Shown here one piece after another: positions 20,303 through 32,762 of a stretch of DNA of 64,000 bases (the stretch's first letter is position 1; the number at the start of each line of letters is the position of its first letter). The notes beneath the pieces were generated by a model, which saw nothing but the letters and a program-made list of their open reading frames with translations, did no database searches and was not told the DNA's origin. Position numbers and translations under genes: made by a program. This DNA comes from Dendrophyllia cribrosa (lineage: Eukaryota > Cnidaria > Anthozoa > Scleractinia > Dendrophylliidae), in contig JAJLRJ010000002.1 of the NCBI GenBank assembly GCA_024195265.1, positions 17,994,768 to 18,058,767 on the forward strand, in the 5' to 3' direction.

Positions 20303-23300
20303 ATGACGCGTTGTTATAAAACTGCGTTGCTGTTCTTCTGCCTCACTTCAGGTAAGAAACGAAAAATTCCTAGGTAAGATTTGTTAAAGAAGCTTTCAAA
20401 TGTCATTACGTTGTTGTTGAACCTTATCTTTGCTCTGGAAGACGGGACTCGTCTGAAAACGACCTTTGGGTGATGCCGTATAAATATGATGCTGTATAAA
20501 GAAAAATAATAATAATACTAATCGCATCATAATAATGCTAATAATAATAATGTAAGTCATGAAAAGAAGAAAGAGGTTTCTCTGGCTCGAAACAAGCACA
20601 GTTTCTAAAATCTTTCAACTATATATATCTACCTGTAGTGGATCGAGTGATATATTCAAATTTACTAAATATTAAATGAATTCAAAGCATACGATTTCTA
20701 CTGTTAACTCTGTATCATCGTTCATGGCAGGATATGATGGTTATTTTATTTTTTCACAGCCACTTATTTCGCCGTTCTGTACTTAAAATATCATCAGGTT
20801 TAATCAAACATACAACTACAAAAAAAAAAAGATAAATGGCAACGACGTTTCTGTGTCTTCACAATGTCCACTATACGATTAGCATAATAATTAGCTAGGA
20901 TAAAAGTTTAGCTCAGCTTAGCTCAGCTTAGCTCAGCGCGAATTGAGTTTTTCTAAGCATTTATTAAACTAATCGCAAGTGAACATTGACATAAGGACAA
21001 TTCCACCGATTTATTTAACTTGACCAGTGTATCAAATAGATGCTGCGGCAAATAGGATAAACAAAAGAAAATTTCTAACATGGTAGCACCGTGTGACGAT
21101 GCACACTCAAATTAATGCACGGTATAAAACAATGCGCGTATTCGAGTGTGACCATGCAAAATGACACGCTAGTAAGCGAAATGGAACTTTAGCCGTGTGA
21201 AAATGCACAGAGATTACAGGCGCGTAGGAAGGGGGCCCCAGACCCTACTTGACTCGCTTGCTGCATTCACCCCCATTACAAAACCTTCAGATAAATACCA
21301 AAACCCCATCTGAAACCCCAGCTACTCGCGTGGAGAAATATTGGGTAAGATTTCTGTACAACCCCATACATTAATTATACATGTATGCGCTATTGATTTT
21401 CTTCAGGCGTTTTATTGTTTTGGCTTTTGTTTTAGTTTTGAGAAAAGTATGCATAACTAATGTATGGGGTTATACGGAAATCTTTCCAAATATTGCACAA
21501 GCTGAACTTTTATCCCAGCCACTGTAGAACTCTTGCTTTTCTCGCTTGTCACCGAAGCGAAATTCGCCTTGTAACCTTCACCTTTAAATCTTCTGTTTCA
21601 ATACATGTAGTTGTTAAACAAAACTCAATCAATCGCAAATGCCAGTGTAAAGACTGAAGGTTTCTTTTGGAACACAACTTTAATTCTTTAATCATTTGCT
21701 CCTAAAACAGTAAAAACCTCAGTAACAGTACAACAAGCGAGATTAAAAACCCTGAAAACCGATAGTGCATGCAAATTTATTGTTGAAATCTGTCGAAATT
21801 CTTGGAGAAAAAGAACAATCTAGCAATTAATCGTCGCCAAGAATCGACGACAATCTGTGACCAAAAAGTGCTGGTATGTGCGGGATGAAAAGAATATTTC
21901 CAGGGAATATTCACATATAAATACCGCGTAACGAAAAGAATGGCCTTGATACAGTACACTCCCGTTATCTCGAGCACCGGATTTCTCGAATCTCCCGCTA
22001 TCTCGAAATAAAACGCGTTCCTATCTCGAACTCGGTTATCTCGAATCCCGCGACTAAATTAACGCCCCTTATCTCGAAATATAGCAATTTTGACGTTAAG
22101 TAAATGGCAACAGGACGAAATTCTGGTTAAAATCGAGAATTTTCCTAGTTGAAACTGTATTCTCTTTTATGTTGCTGCTCCCGTTCGCCACGCTCACTCC
22201 GCAGCAATAATGGTATCATAATCAGGTTTAACTAAACGATATTCACGGAATATTTAATAGTGCCTTATTTTTGTCGCAGTAGGTGTTGAGACAGTCCATG
22301 TATATATATTCGTGAATTATTATCCTAAAATTTGCACGCGTTAATGCCTTTATAGGCCTCAGTCAGCTTTATAATCTGGAGTTTTGTCAGCGTTTAGACT
22401 TTGGTATCTGGCTGTTTTTCCACTGAGTAAGAGTACGAGTACGAGTACGAGTACGACTTTCAAACCTAGTCTTGAAATCGTGTGCTGTAGATGATCACTT
22501 GTCACACCAATTAAAGAAATCCTAGAGTCTCCAAACGCGAAGGATCAGTGCATTTCCTTTCACAATGCCCTCTTTTTCGGCGGTCGAGTATCCTCTGGTC
22601 GCTGTAGTAATTCGTCTTTGCAATTAGGACGGGTAAAAGTTCACCTTCAAATATATGGGCAAGCCTTATACACTGGTCAGCGGAATTAACAAGAAAAGTT
22701 TGCCCATCGAGCGAGCGATCGAGTAAATTTGCTCCCAACTACTATAAGTCATTCAACCCAAGCTTTCGCCTATTCACGAGTTAAAAAAGAAAACATTTTG
22801 GGACCAGAGTACATTATCTGGGGAGTTTAAGAGAATTAAGTGGCGATTGTAAGAACTAGTGCCATTTTTCATTTATTTATTTATTTTGGTACTTCAGCAT
22901 CATCACGTTACTTCATCCGTTGAGGTATTAATTAGAAATTTCTGTTTTGATCGCTTGAACTTTGTCTTACAGTATGGTTCAACGTGGAGTCAATGACTTT
23001 GACCCAGTCTCTGCGCTCCTTACTGAACCACTTCACTAAAACAAGGAACGTTGCTGTGAACCCTGCCGCCAAACAGAATGCACGTGACTTTATCATGAAA
23101 ACGTTCAAAGATCATGGACTGTACACGTGGACTGAAGAATTTACAAGTAATAATGCGCAGGTAAATAAAGGACTAGTAACTAGCATGCTCTGTAGGTGGA
23201 CCGAAACTAGTGTGCAAAGGAACATAAAAGTAATCATTATGACCCAGACAGTCTATGTATAACCGGGATGGCAACTGGCAACAATACTTTCTTTTCAGTT

Positions 23301-26300
23301 ACCACCTCTAGTAAGCGACCGTGATCACTTTATAACTCAAATGATTTTAATTATTTTACTGTCTATAACCTTTGGTAAGCGACCCCTTTCCCGCATTTCT
23401 ATGCCACGAACGATGAAAATAAAATAATGTGATTCAGTGCAACTACGAACTCCAATAATATATGGAATTAATTAACTTTTAAGTACGGTCACATTGGAGT
23501 GGGTTAAAAGTTTAAAATCAATTGCTGGTTTGCACTTACGTCATATCAAAATTCAGAAGCATTAAAAAACATATTTCAATTCTAAAACGTTTATGAAATT
23601 GTAGAGAGTTTAAAACTACATATCTGGGCCAAATGTTGAAGCGCAAGAACATTTCGTTCAAGAGGTATAGGCAAACGAGTATTAATTGGTCATTTTTAGT
23701 AAAAATGTATGGAGCGGCCATCTTTGCGTCCCACTTAGGGACACGAACATAGCGGCCAAAACTGCACAGTCACCAAAAATCTCATCACAAAAGATTGAAT
23801 TCAATTAAAGCTTGATAAAATTAGCTTATAAGCATCTATAATGCAAAAATAACGTTCAACTGGTTAACTTTTGTTTATTTTCGCGGCTTACTGAAATAAA
23901 ACCTTTACAAATCGGAAGCAAAGCATCGTTAAAACCTGAAACTTTTTATGAAGGATTGTAACACTGGTATCTACATACCCTGTTAGAAACAGCTTTGTAT
24001 GATGTATAGTTTAGATTTTTGAATTTTGATGACGTCATATGAAAGCCAGGAATAGAAGTCGATCATGCTTGAAACAAGCTAATTGCCGGAAAAACCTTTG
24101 AATGCAGAGGTCCACACGACGCAGAAATTAAACTTGCTGGTAGTTGCCGGATCTTCCTTGTGAAAGATCTCGTGCCAGGCGTCACTTGAATGTGAAAATA
24201 CAAAACTGAATGCAAAGCTGGCACTACGGCAAAGGGCAGATTTATTAATGGCCAATATTTCGACTAATAGTATTAGTCTTCCTCAGGGCCCGGGCTGTAC
24301 TGAAAGAAAATATTGTAACGGCTCCTAAAATTTGAAAATTACATGGTTATAAATGATTGGCTAATACATGACATGTAGACAGCGCACTTGTAAACATATT
24401 AAAGATAAAAATAATATATGACATATATAGTGTATGATACAAAAATAAGTTCAGCGTTCGTCCCTTCGGACAAGATATTTTGCAAGTTATTTTGCAAGAT
24501 ATTTTGCAAGATATTTTGCAAGATATTTTGGCAGCCTTGATCGAGGGTTATCACGCCGCCATTTTGAATGCCGTGAAAGCCCTGGGGACGGGTTTGTCTA
24601 GTCGTTTTGTACAAAAACCTGAACTAACAGACTACATCAATGAGATGAGCCATGTGGTACGTTTTACTCATTAAACTTTGTCTGCCCATTTCTGACTGGC
24701 TAACCAGCTTCATTATCACGTGTAATGTTTTCGTTCTTGTCTTTTAGTAGCCTGGGCCGAGTTGTTCGAAGGACGATTAGCGCTAATCCAGAATTAATTA
24801 CCATGACAACTCATATGTTCTGTTGACAGTTAATCCAGGATTAGTGCTAATCAGGCTTTGAACAACTCGGCCCTGTATAACACACGCATTGTCTTTTAGT
24901 ATCCAGGTATAAATATCATTGGTCAACTGTCTGGTCGATACACCGGATCACGTGACGATAAGATTGTTCTGATTGGTTCTCATTACGATTCCGAGGACAC
25001 CACTCCCGGCGTGGACGATAACGGATCGGGAATGACCGCATTACTGCAGGCTCTTAAGCTATACACCAACTCAGGTTAGTGCCGAACAATAAACAGGAGT
25101 ACTGGAAAGTAGTACTAAATAGCTTTCGTTTAGAATTTCATCCACAGACACAAAATTTTAAACAACCATGTACAGCATATTAGTATCGAAAGGAATATAC
25201 TGCCCAGAAGCTTTTTTTTGTAAATGGTCACGCTTTAAGATCTTTTTTAACTCAAAAGTTAAAACCGCCTCGTATAGCATTATAAACAGCACTAACGGAA
25301 AGTACTGCTCAATAGCTTTTATTGGGATTGTTAAATGCACTTTAGGGGTTAATCCGCATAAAACTTCTAAGGGGGACCATATCCTCAAGTTTTCCGGAGC
25401 TGATAAATACCTTTTTGTCCTTTTTTTAGACAAGCTGAATTGTACACGTGATTACACCCTCTTGTTTGTGGCCTTTGATCTGGAAGAAACACAACCCACG
25501 TGTCCAGCGCAAGGAAACTGCTCATGTGAAGGTTTTATATGTGGCAGCCGCTATTTTGTCCAAAACTTCACTCGTTATCTGAACAGCACCGGAGCAGGCT
25601 TCCAAGGAGCATTTATCTTCGATACTATCCTCAACCACAACACCGCATCAAATTCACAATTGCTTCCTCCGGGATTGCAGAACTTCTTCCCACAATTGTA
25701 CCAGAATGTTTCAGACAATGGGTTTAGAGGGGATTTCTTGGCAGTGATTGGTCGTCTGGTTAATGACAATGAGCTGATGAATGGAGTAACAAATGCTTTT
25801 AAAAGCGATGGTAAGTTAACTCTGCAGACATGACGGACAACTGCAAATGGTGGGCTGTCGTATAACGGTGCTACGATTGGCCGCATGGCTGATATACGGT
25901 TGAGTTCCAAAAGTAGCTGCCCCCGTTACTTTCGGAATTAGCAGGCCTAAGGAGGTGCAACTTTTGGGTAGCCGCTACTTTCGGGAACCTAAAATACGTG
26001 AGTAATTGAAGGAAAAAATGATGGGAAACACAACCACGGAATAAGCAAAATGTCAATTTAATTCTCTCTTTCTCATTGATTCTTCGGTATTCTTCGGTAT
26101 TCTTCGGCATTCTTGTACAGTAAAACACTAAGCTATTCCATCTGCATGGAGACGCTGGTCTGAAATAGGGGCACAATCCCACCAAAACTCAAAATGTTTC
26201 TTGGTCAATTAGCCTCTCTCAGGGTTCTCGTGCAAGAACCGAATCACGGAGAAGCGTGATCGAGCTCGAGCTCCCCCTACCCCAATCTGTCCTCTCTCAA

Positions 26301-29300
26301 TTCGATTTATATTTAGCGCCCGGGACGCTTATTTCTTTTGGTAGCTTTAGGAAAGGGCGCTTATTATTATTTTTTTTTTGACAAAAACATGTCAGCGTGT
26401 AAAAGCACTTTAATTAGCAATAGCAGATATACAATCCGCATGGTCAGAACAGCTGTAACAATGGTTCGCCTAGTCAGAATATTATTTGCTATTATACTTC
26501 AATGTTTTCAATGTGGCTTTCTTCGATAAGAGCGTAAGCGAATAAGGAGAGCTAAAAACAACACTCAGACGGGGGGAGGTGCGCTTATTAGAAGGGGACC
26601 TAAAGTAAGAGTTAATGTTCAAAGTAATTGTTATATGATATGTTCGAAGGGGAAACAACTGGATTCGCACCTTAAAGTAAAAGACAAGCATCCGTGAATT
26701 TGTGAATTGGCCTGGCTCGTTATCATTCCCTTGTATTGGAAGTTTTACCTTTTTTGTTTTATATCTCTATGTTTGATACAGCAACCTTCAAGTCGCTAGC
26801 AGTGAAAATTCCCAGTCAATGGGGAGGCAGACCGGAGAACTGGCCTTTACTAGTTCAGAGGGGTTTGTTCGACTTTTTCCGCTCAGATCATTATCGGTTC
26901 TGGAATGCAGACCCTTCCCTGCCCGCAGTCTTCATCACAGATACCGCTAACTTCCGCGGTTACATGAAGATGTGCTACCATCAGAGCTGTGACGACATCA
27001 ATCACGTGACCCCTGAAATGATGACGTTTTTGGCGCGAACAACGGAGAGTATAGTGAAGGTTGCCTCCAAAATGACAAACGAGAAATGCGAAATGAAGGA
27101 AACTGGTAAGGTTTTTACACTGTTCATTTACTCCCAAGACTGGCCAAAATTACAATCTAAGAAAAATTCCAAATTTCACTCACAAAGATAAGGCCACTGC
27201 TGGAGAACTGTAATTTCAATAGTCGCACCGAATAATTTTATCCGTCTCTGGGAAAGTAGACGTCATGAGGATATCGATTAGCAGCACGTGAAACATACGT
27301 CCACATTGGGTAGAGGCAAAGTTGATAAACGACTGTGCCTTTCAATTAAAATCGTTAACTGAACTTTCGCGCATTTAATCATCAGTGAGCGGGATCATTG
27401 CGACCGTTTCCTTTTTCTTGTGCCAAAAGCAGTGTTCACTAAATTGTCTTTTTTTGTTTGTCATTCCGTACGCTTTTATCTATTGAGGCCCTCATTGGGG
27501 TGGGGAAGGGAGGGGTGGGGGGGGGGGGGGGGTGGGGGGGGGGGGGGTGGGGTGTATCTTAAATCCCGTTAATTACATGACTTTGTATCCATATAATGCC
27601 AATTACCTTTCATTATATAATTTCCTCTGACAAGTATTTCTTTTACAAGGGCTGTTTCGTTTTTTTAAATGGCAAGTGCGTGCAAATAGGGTATTAGGGA
27701 GTACGTTGTTACACAGCGTTTGGAGGATATATTTTTAACTAAAGTGAGATCGTAAATAGTACAAGACGTTTTGCATTTGTCCACTGACCGTCTGTGTTCG
27801 TTGAACCTGTCTTTGAGTCGTCTTTTTGTTACCCCATGGGTATCAATGCTAGGTTCCATTGTTCTGTTGTTTGTTCTATTGTTTGGCGTCTCGTACCATA
27901 TAATTCAGGGACCTGGAAACCACGTCGTAGTTCTCTTATTTTTACAATTTTTTAAATTTTATTCTTAAGCAAACTGTGTCCAGGAAGTGACTGGAGAAGA
28001 GGGTATAATTACCACTCCCTACTACGGCACAGAGTACCCTAACAAACTAGATTGCACATGGATTATCACCGTGAACGCCCCTGAACATAATTATAAGCGC
28101 AGTCGTATCCTGTTTCACATGTTTGATTTGGAGGAGAGTGAAGGCTGCAACGCGGACTACGTAGAAATAAGGGATGGAAGAGAAAAAACAGCACCATTGA
28201 TTGGTACGTAAATGACGGATAACGAGTAAAAGGTCTAAACATTCCGTCAAGAAACGTCGGAAGTAATTTCGCAATTGCTTTGTTTTGTGTTGCTACGCTT
28301 TGTGATTGGCTAAAATATCTCGCGCCATTTTCTAACGGCAATCAGAAGCAAAGCCAAAACCAATCGTGGGTAACCTACGCAGATCACGGTCGGTTAATCC
28401 CTTATGTGGTAAAAAAAAAAGAAATCGTTTGGAAAAGAATCTGAAAAAGGGTTAACTCTGGGGGGAGGGGAGGGGAAGTTTGGATACTTTCCCTTAACGT
28501 TAATTGAGGAATTAGCTTTTCAATTTTTCTTCTGACCGACATTTTGATGTGAAAAAATTGTTCGTTGTATCTTTTTTTCTTATGGTAAATGACGTCATGC
28601 ATCACCGGCACGTGACCACCTTATCTGTATTGAAGATGTATCTGGGTTAAATTATATCGTAATACAGGGGGCTTCCAAAAATACTCCTGTACTGCACAAC
28701 AGAATATATTTTGAATTTGATTACCTTTTTACAGGAAGGTATTGTGGGAAATCGTCACCCACTTTGGAAGGATCGACCCTGTCCCTGTATATCACGTTTC
28801 ACTCGGACGAGCTGGGTGCCTTTAAAGGCTTCAAAGCAGAGTGGAGAGGAGGCGCGAAAGGCAAGTTAGATAAAAGCTATTTTTATGGTAAAAATTACAG
28901 TCTCGTGGCTAATATAATCCAACTCTGATTCTCGTAGCATGCATGAAAGAACGAGGAGTGTTGCCTGATGCCAGTCCATCGCAGGCCGCACGCGGGTTTA
29001 CCCGAGTATTTTGTGCCTGTGCGCTTAAAAGCACGAGGTTTAAGGTGGCTCCAAACAGTTCCCAGCACTTTTCAAGACTTAAAATTTGATGGGTCATTGT
29101 AACCACTCTTTATCAGTTGATGCTACAATCATGATATCAAACCAATGCCCAATGATTGGTGAACATGTTGTTATCATTTTTGTGACACAATATGTTACTA
29201 TAGCAACATTATAATGTGCTGAAAACACCCTTAATTTTAGCTTTAAGCGCTAATAACTCAAAAAATGACTCGGTGAACCCCATTTTTTATTGTCGAATTT

Positions 29301-30724
29301 TGGTCAGTAGGATAAGATGCAACTTTTGACGAAGTTTAAAAAATTCTGTAAGAGGGGTTCAGAGCTACCTTAAATTTTCGAAAAGAGATTAAAAAAGCTG
29401 AAGTTTCGAGCGCTAGCCTTTCGTCAGAGCGAATCATTACAATATCTCTACGTATACGTTGACTAAGAGTTTTAAGCGCCGCCCATTCTTCTGTAGAAAG
29501 GTTGGAAGTTTTGGTGTTACAATAGACCAATATGTCTACGTTGACTAAGCGTCTTAAGTGCCATCCATTCCTCTGTAGGAAGCTTGAAAACAATAATAAT
29601 AAAAGATTCACTATGACGAGGGGCTTATCAACTGAGTTGAATTTTGATTAGTCCATCGCAAGGTTACGCCCAGCATTATGTCCACTGACACACATTTATA
29701 TAATTATATAGTTGAGTGGAGATGGATTTTATCTTGTCTAACTGAAACAACACGGCGACAGAGACCAGTCGAGGGGGCAACGGCATACAACGACCCCACA
29801 AGACCACTGCGCTTCGCGAAACTAACACGACCGCAGCAAAACTAACAACATTTGATTTAACCTAAATTTTTCAAATTAAAATGAATCATAACTTATTTAA
29901 GAACGTCATAACTTTAGGTTCTTGCTTTGAGTAACATGGGAAAGTACGTTTACTACGAATTACTCCTTCCTTCACAGAGGATTAGATTGAGTTTTTGGGG
30001 CAGGGGGAAATAGTCTGAGCGAAGTGAGTGTAGGCGCAGGAGACCACAGAGGGCGAGTCGATCGTCTGAACTCATGCACCTCGTTCTTAGGCTATAATGC
30101 GCCGATCGAGTGAAGTTAAGTTAAGTAACGCGCCTAGAACAAGCGAGAACGAGGCTGCTTGTCAGTAGATTTTTCATAACGCTCCGTTGAGCCTTCACAG
30201 AGGAGAAAGTGTAGAGGGTATAAGCATAAATATCTATTTATTAGGCTATTTCAAACTGAAGCCAGGTTATCAGAAACCATATTTTCGCGTGCTGTAGATG
30301 CCAGTACAGTAAGTCTCTGTAACTAGAACATCGTTGTCAAACACCATTGGTTTCCACCGTCCAAAGAAAACGAACAATTTCCATCTTAAAATTCTTGCGG
30401 CTTAGGAAAGCGCTTTCAAATACATGCGTGTTCGACGTAGAAAGACATGTACGTCCACCAAGCGACATACGACTGTGAGGCTCCTGGGTCAAGCGCGATG
30501 CGCAAGGAATTGTGGGGCGGGTACAGAGATGATGCATTTTTGTGCTATTTCCGTTCGCGCCATGAAGCCCCGCGCGCCCTGTTTTCCCGCTCTTTACCCC
30601 AAAATGCAACAGGAACTGGACTCAGACTAACGTTTTTGCATTCTGTCATGTGACAGGCTATCGTCAAGGAATGTGGCAGCTGACTGGTGTGCTTGTCATG
30701 ACGTCACTGGCGTTTGGTCTGTGA
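20303..30724 (+). CDS. Secreted or GPI-anchored M28 zinc metallopeptidase with CUB domain
   Basis: Eight exons join to an open 515-codon frame: 20303-20351, 22973-23160, 24900-25074, 25430-25810, 26782-27105, 27970-28203, 28735-28860, 30657-30724. Exon 1 is a signal peptide (LLFFCL core). Residues about 80-370 form an M28 domain of the aminopeptidase type. The likely di-zinc ligands and catalytic Glu are visible: H107 (GSHYDS), D118 (GVDDNGSG), E156/E157 (FDLEE), D202 and H331 (CYHQ). Residues about 375-490 are a CUB domain. The last exon adds a short hydrophobic tail (LTGVLVMTSLAFGL) ending the protein, as in GPI-anchor signals. Most introns are phase 1; intron 2 is phase 0. Intron 7 uses a GC donor (AAAG|GCAAGT). 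Splicing is inferred from frame and consensus, not transcripts. The substrate is unknown. Confidence 0.88.
20352..22972. other. Intron 1 of the M28 peptidase gene
   Basis: Non-coding. It contains a short GCTCAGCTTA tandem (20910-20940), one decayed pogo-like end with repeated ATCTCGAA words (21957-22075) and a GAGTAC repeat (22430-22455). Confidence 0.6.
24240..24300 (+). mobile_element. Penelope-like element end fragment
   Basis: Contains GGCCAATATTTCGACTAATA and CTTCCTCAGGG. The same AATATTTCG ... CTTC.TCAGGG arrangement recurs at 31845-31895 and, inverted, at 33460-33495, and is typical of Penelope-like element termini in cnidarian DNA. No protein remains here. Confidence 0.45.
24476..24535. 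repeat. AAGATATTTTGC tandem repeat
   Basis: Four to five copies of the 12-bp word AAGATATTTTGC in intron 2 of the peptidase gene. It gives ILQD/ILQN repeat peptides in two frames that are not coding. Confidence 0.8.
24754..24873. mobile_element. MITE beside the exon-3 acceptor
   Basis: Inverted ends GGGCCGAGTTGTTCGAAGGA and its match at 24853-24873, with inner pairs GATTAGCGCTAATCC / GGATTAGTGCTAATC. About 120 bp. The 13-bp word TTGTCTTTTAGTA occurs on both sides (24737-24749 and 24889-24901), so the polypyrimidine/AG acceptor of exon 3 is duplicated around it. Confidence 0.75.
27507..27556 (+). repeat. Poly-G tract
   Basis: Almost uninterrupted G of about 45 bases with a few T and A, in intron 5 of the peptidase gene. 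It can form G-quadruplexes, and its exact length in the assembly is doubtful. Confidence 0.9.
27660..27950 (-). pseudogene. GIY-YIG nuclease fragment of a Penelope-like element
   Basis: A minus-strand frame contains KRRLKDRFNEHRRSVDKCK, which resembles the conserved R-x3-R-F-x-E-H segment of GIY-YIG endonucleases carried by Penelope-like and some other retroelements. Only a short part survives, inside intron 5 of the peptidase gene. Identification is by motif only. Confidence 0.5.
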
Positions 30725-30766
30725 GGAGCTAGAGCCGAGTTGGTTGATGACAGATCTAATGGCGCT

Positions 30767-30971
30767 TACCATTTGTCAGAACTGGCCGGCCAGACCGGTC
30801 CGTTTGTAACTAGAATGCATCTTTTTGAAGACTTGTTCCTACAAGTCCATCAAAAGGGTGCATGCTATTTCCAAATTTACCAGTATGGCCGACCAGTTCT
30901 GGCAAATAATGGAATAATATTTACGAATTGAGCGGTCCGGCCTGGCAGTTCTGACAAATGGTAAGCGCCGT
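30767..30971. mobile_element. MITE directly 3' of the peptidase stop codon
   Basis: Ends GGCGCTTACCATTTGTCAGA and its inverse at 30949-30971, with a second inner pair around CTGGCCGGCC/GGCCTGGCAG. It begins 43 bp after the TGA, so it probably lies in the 3'-UTR or at the polyadenylation region. Confidence 0.75.
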
Positions 30972-31844
30972 AAGATTTTGACTTTTTTCTTTTATCAAAT
31001 CAACAATCTCTCCTCCCATTCATATATAGACTTTGTGTTATCTATCCAGGAATGTGGAATAGAGCACAACTGTAACAAGGAGCGTAAAGTCAGGCTATTG
31101 CTTTGAATCAGCATGTAACGTTTAATTTCACGAATAAAATGTGTTTTTAGGAACATATTTGGTTGTTTATGGCTGCTATTAAATTGTAAAATAATCCGTG
31201 TTTTTGCGCGAGTCTACTGCAAACAGCGGCGATATCTGAAGCGGCAGAAAAGAGCTCGAGAATCTTAATACAGCGCATCTCCTCGCGAGTGTCGGTACTT
31301 CACCCCCCACCCCCACCCTTCGAACTAAGAGGGAAAACAGTCTAGAATGTATCGTTGAGGAAATTAACGTAGATCCTACATTATATAGTCCAAATTAAGG
31401 TCTCTGTTGATTGACGCCCTTGTTGAATTTTATAATCACCTTAAAAAATAACAGACTGTCATTTTCATGTTATAAAGTATTCTCTTATAGGCGTCTTGAT
31501 TTTTAAATCTTTAAAAAGATCTCAGAAAAGTTTTGCCTTCCTGGCAGCATTAGCGAGAACTATAAGTAGCAGTGTACAATGTTTATCTTGCTATGAAATC
31601 GATATCCTTAACCCTTTTACATTACGCTTGGAGTCCGTTAATGTAATACCGTGATCGATTCCCTCGGTAGGTAATCTCACAGGGACTTCTGTAACAATGC
31701 AAGGACCACTTGGACAAACAGTTGCAAAATGTGGCTGGATCTTTGTGCAGATCAGGATCAGCTATGAACTAAATAAAAAAACTTTAAAATTTAAAATGCA
31801 AGGCTGATCAGACAGCTGAATTCGTTCGATTTCTTTTAATAAAA

Positions 31845-32445
31845 TTTGCCCAATATTTCGGTCAGACAAAACTAACCTTCATCAGGGGCTAAGAAAGCTA
31901 AGTGAAGATGGAAACAAACGGTTACAATATTTAAAAAGAGCTAAGATAAAATGCTGACACATGATAGGCTAATAAACAAGTAACGGTTGAAAACTAGAAA
32001 CGACTAGTTATGATTATAACAATAAATAGGAACGCATATCCCAATTTGTCGACTTCCATCTTCAACCACTGGTCTCGAATCGTCCATCTTACATAAAAGA
32101 CACGACATACTTTCTCAACAAACTTAATGACATCAGTCAACTTTCTGATGGGGTTCTACTTGTAACTCCGGACGTGTCCTTCCTTTATACCAACATACCA
32201 CACAAAGACGGAATCCAAGCCTGCAGTGTTTTCCTGGACCAACGACTTAACCAAACAGTCAAGACCACAAGAATTTGCAATCTTATTCGCATGATTCTCA
32301 CAAATAACACATTTACTTTCAACGACCAGTACTACAGACAAATTCAGTAATGGAACAGCAATGGGTACAAAAATGGCTCCATCTTACGCCAATCTCTTAA
32401 TGGGCAAATTCGAACATAAAGCCCTAGCACACAATCAATATATAA
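31845..32445 (+). pseudogene. Penelope-like element, reverse transcriptase relic
   Basis: At 31845-31895 lies a terminal motif (CCCAATATTTCGGTC ... CTTCATCAGGGG). At about 32090-32440 the plus strand encodes decayed reverse transcriptase: PDVSFLYTNIPH, then about 50 residues on NNTFTFNDQYY, then in a shifted frame GTAMGTKMAPSYANL. LDVxSLYTNIP and GTAMGTxxAPxYANL are hallmark Penelope RT motifs. The catalytic core is broken by a stop and a frameshift and both ends are missing. Confidence 0.75.
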
Positions 32446-32558
32446 TCAATGCAATCCTATACTAGATAATTTATAGACACCGAAAATCCCTACCCTATCC
32501 CAGACCTGCTATGTTTAGAACTGTATCACCATAACAGTCAAATAAACGCTAATTAAAA

Positions 32559-32762
32559 CAATATCTCACAACGTCATATTTTCTTTCAGTCTTCCGAGCT
32601 TCAATTCCTATTCTAGACTTAATTCTTCATACCACTGATCAGTTTCCCGGCAAATGATACCCTATTTCAGACCAAAATTCTCTGATTGCTTTACCCTATC
32701 CCAGACTAAACTGCTTGAAAACCATACCCTTCACAGCGGCACATACCGGCGTATATATGAGA
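32559..32762 (+). repeat. Partial array unit (U0)
   Basis: Nearly identical to 35490-35680 and the same part of the other units (AACGTCATATTTTC to GGCGTATATATGAG). It is the leftmost, truncated member of the exon-1 array and shows the array once extended further left. Confidence 0.8.
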
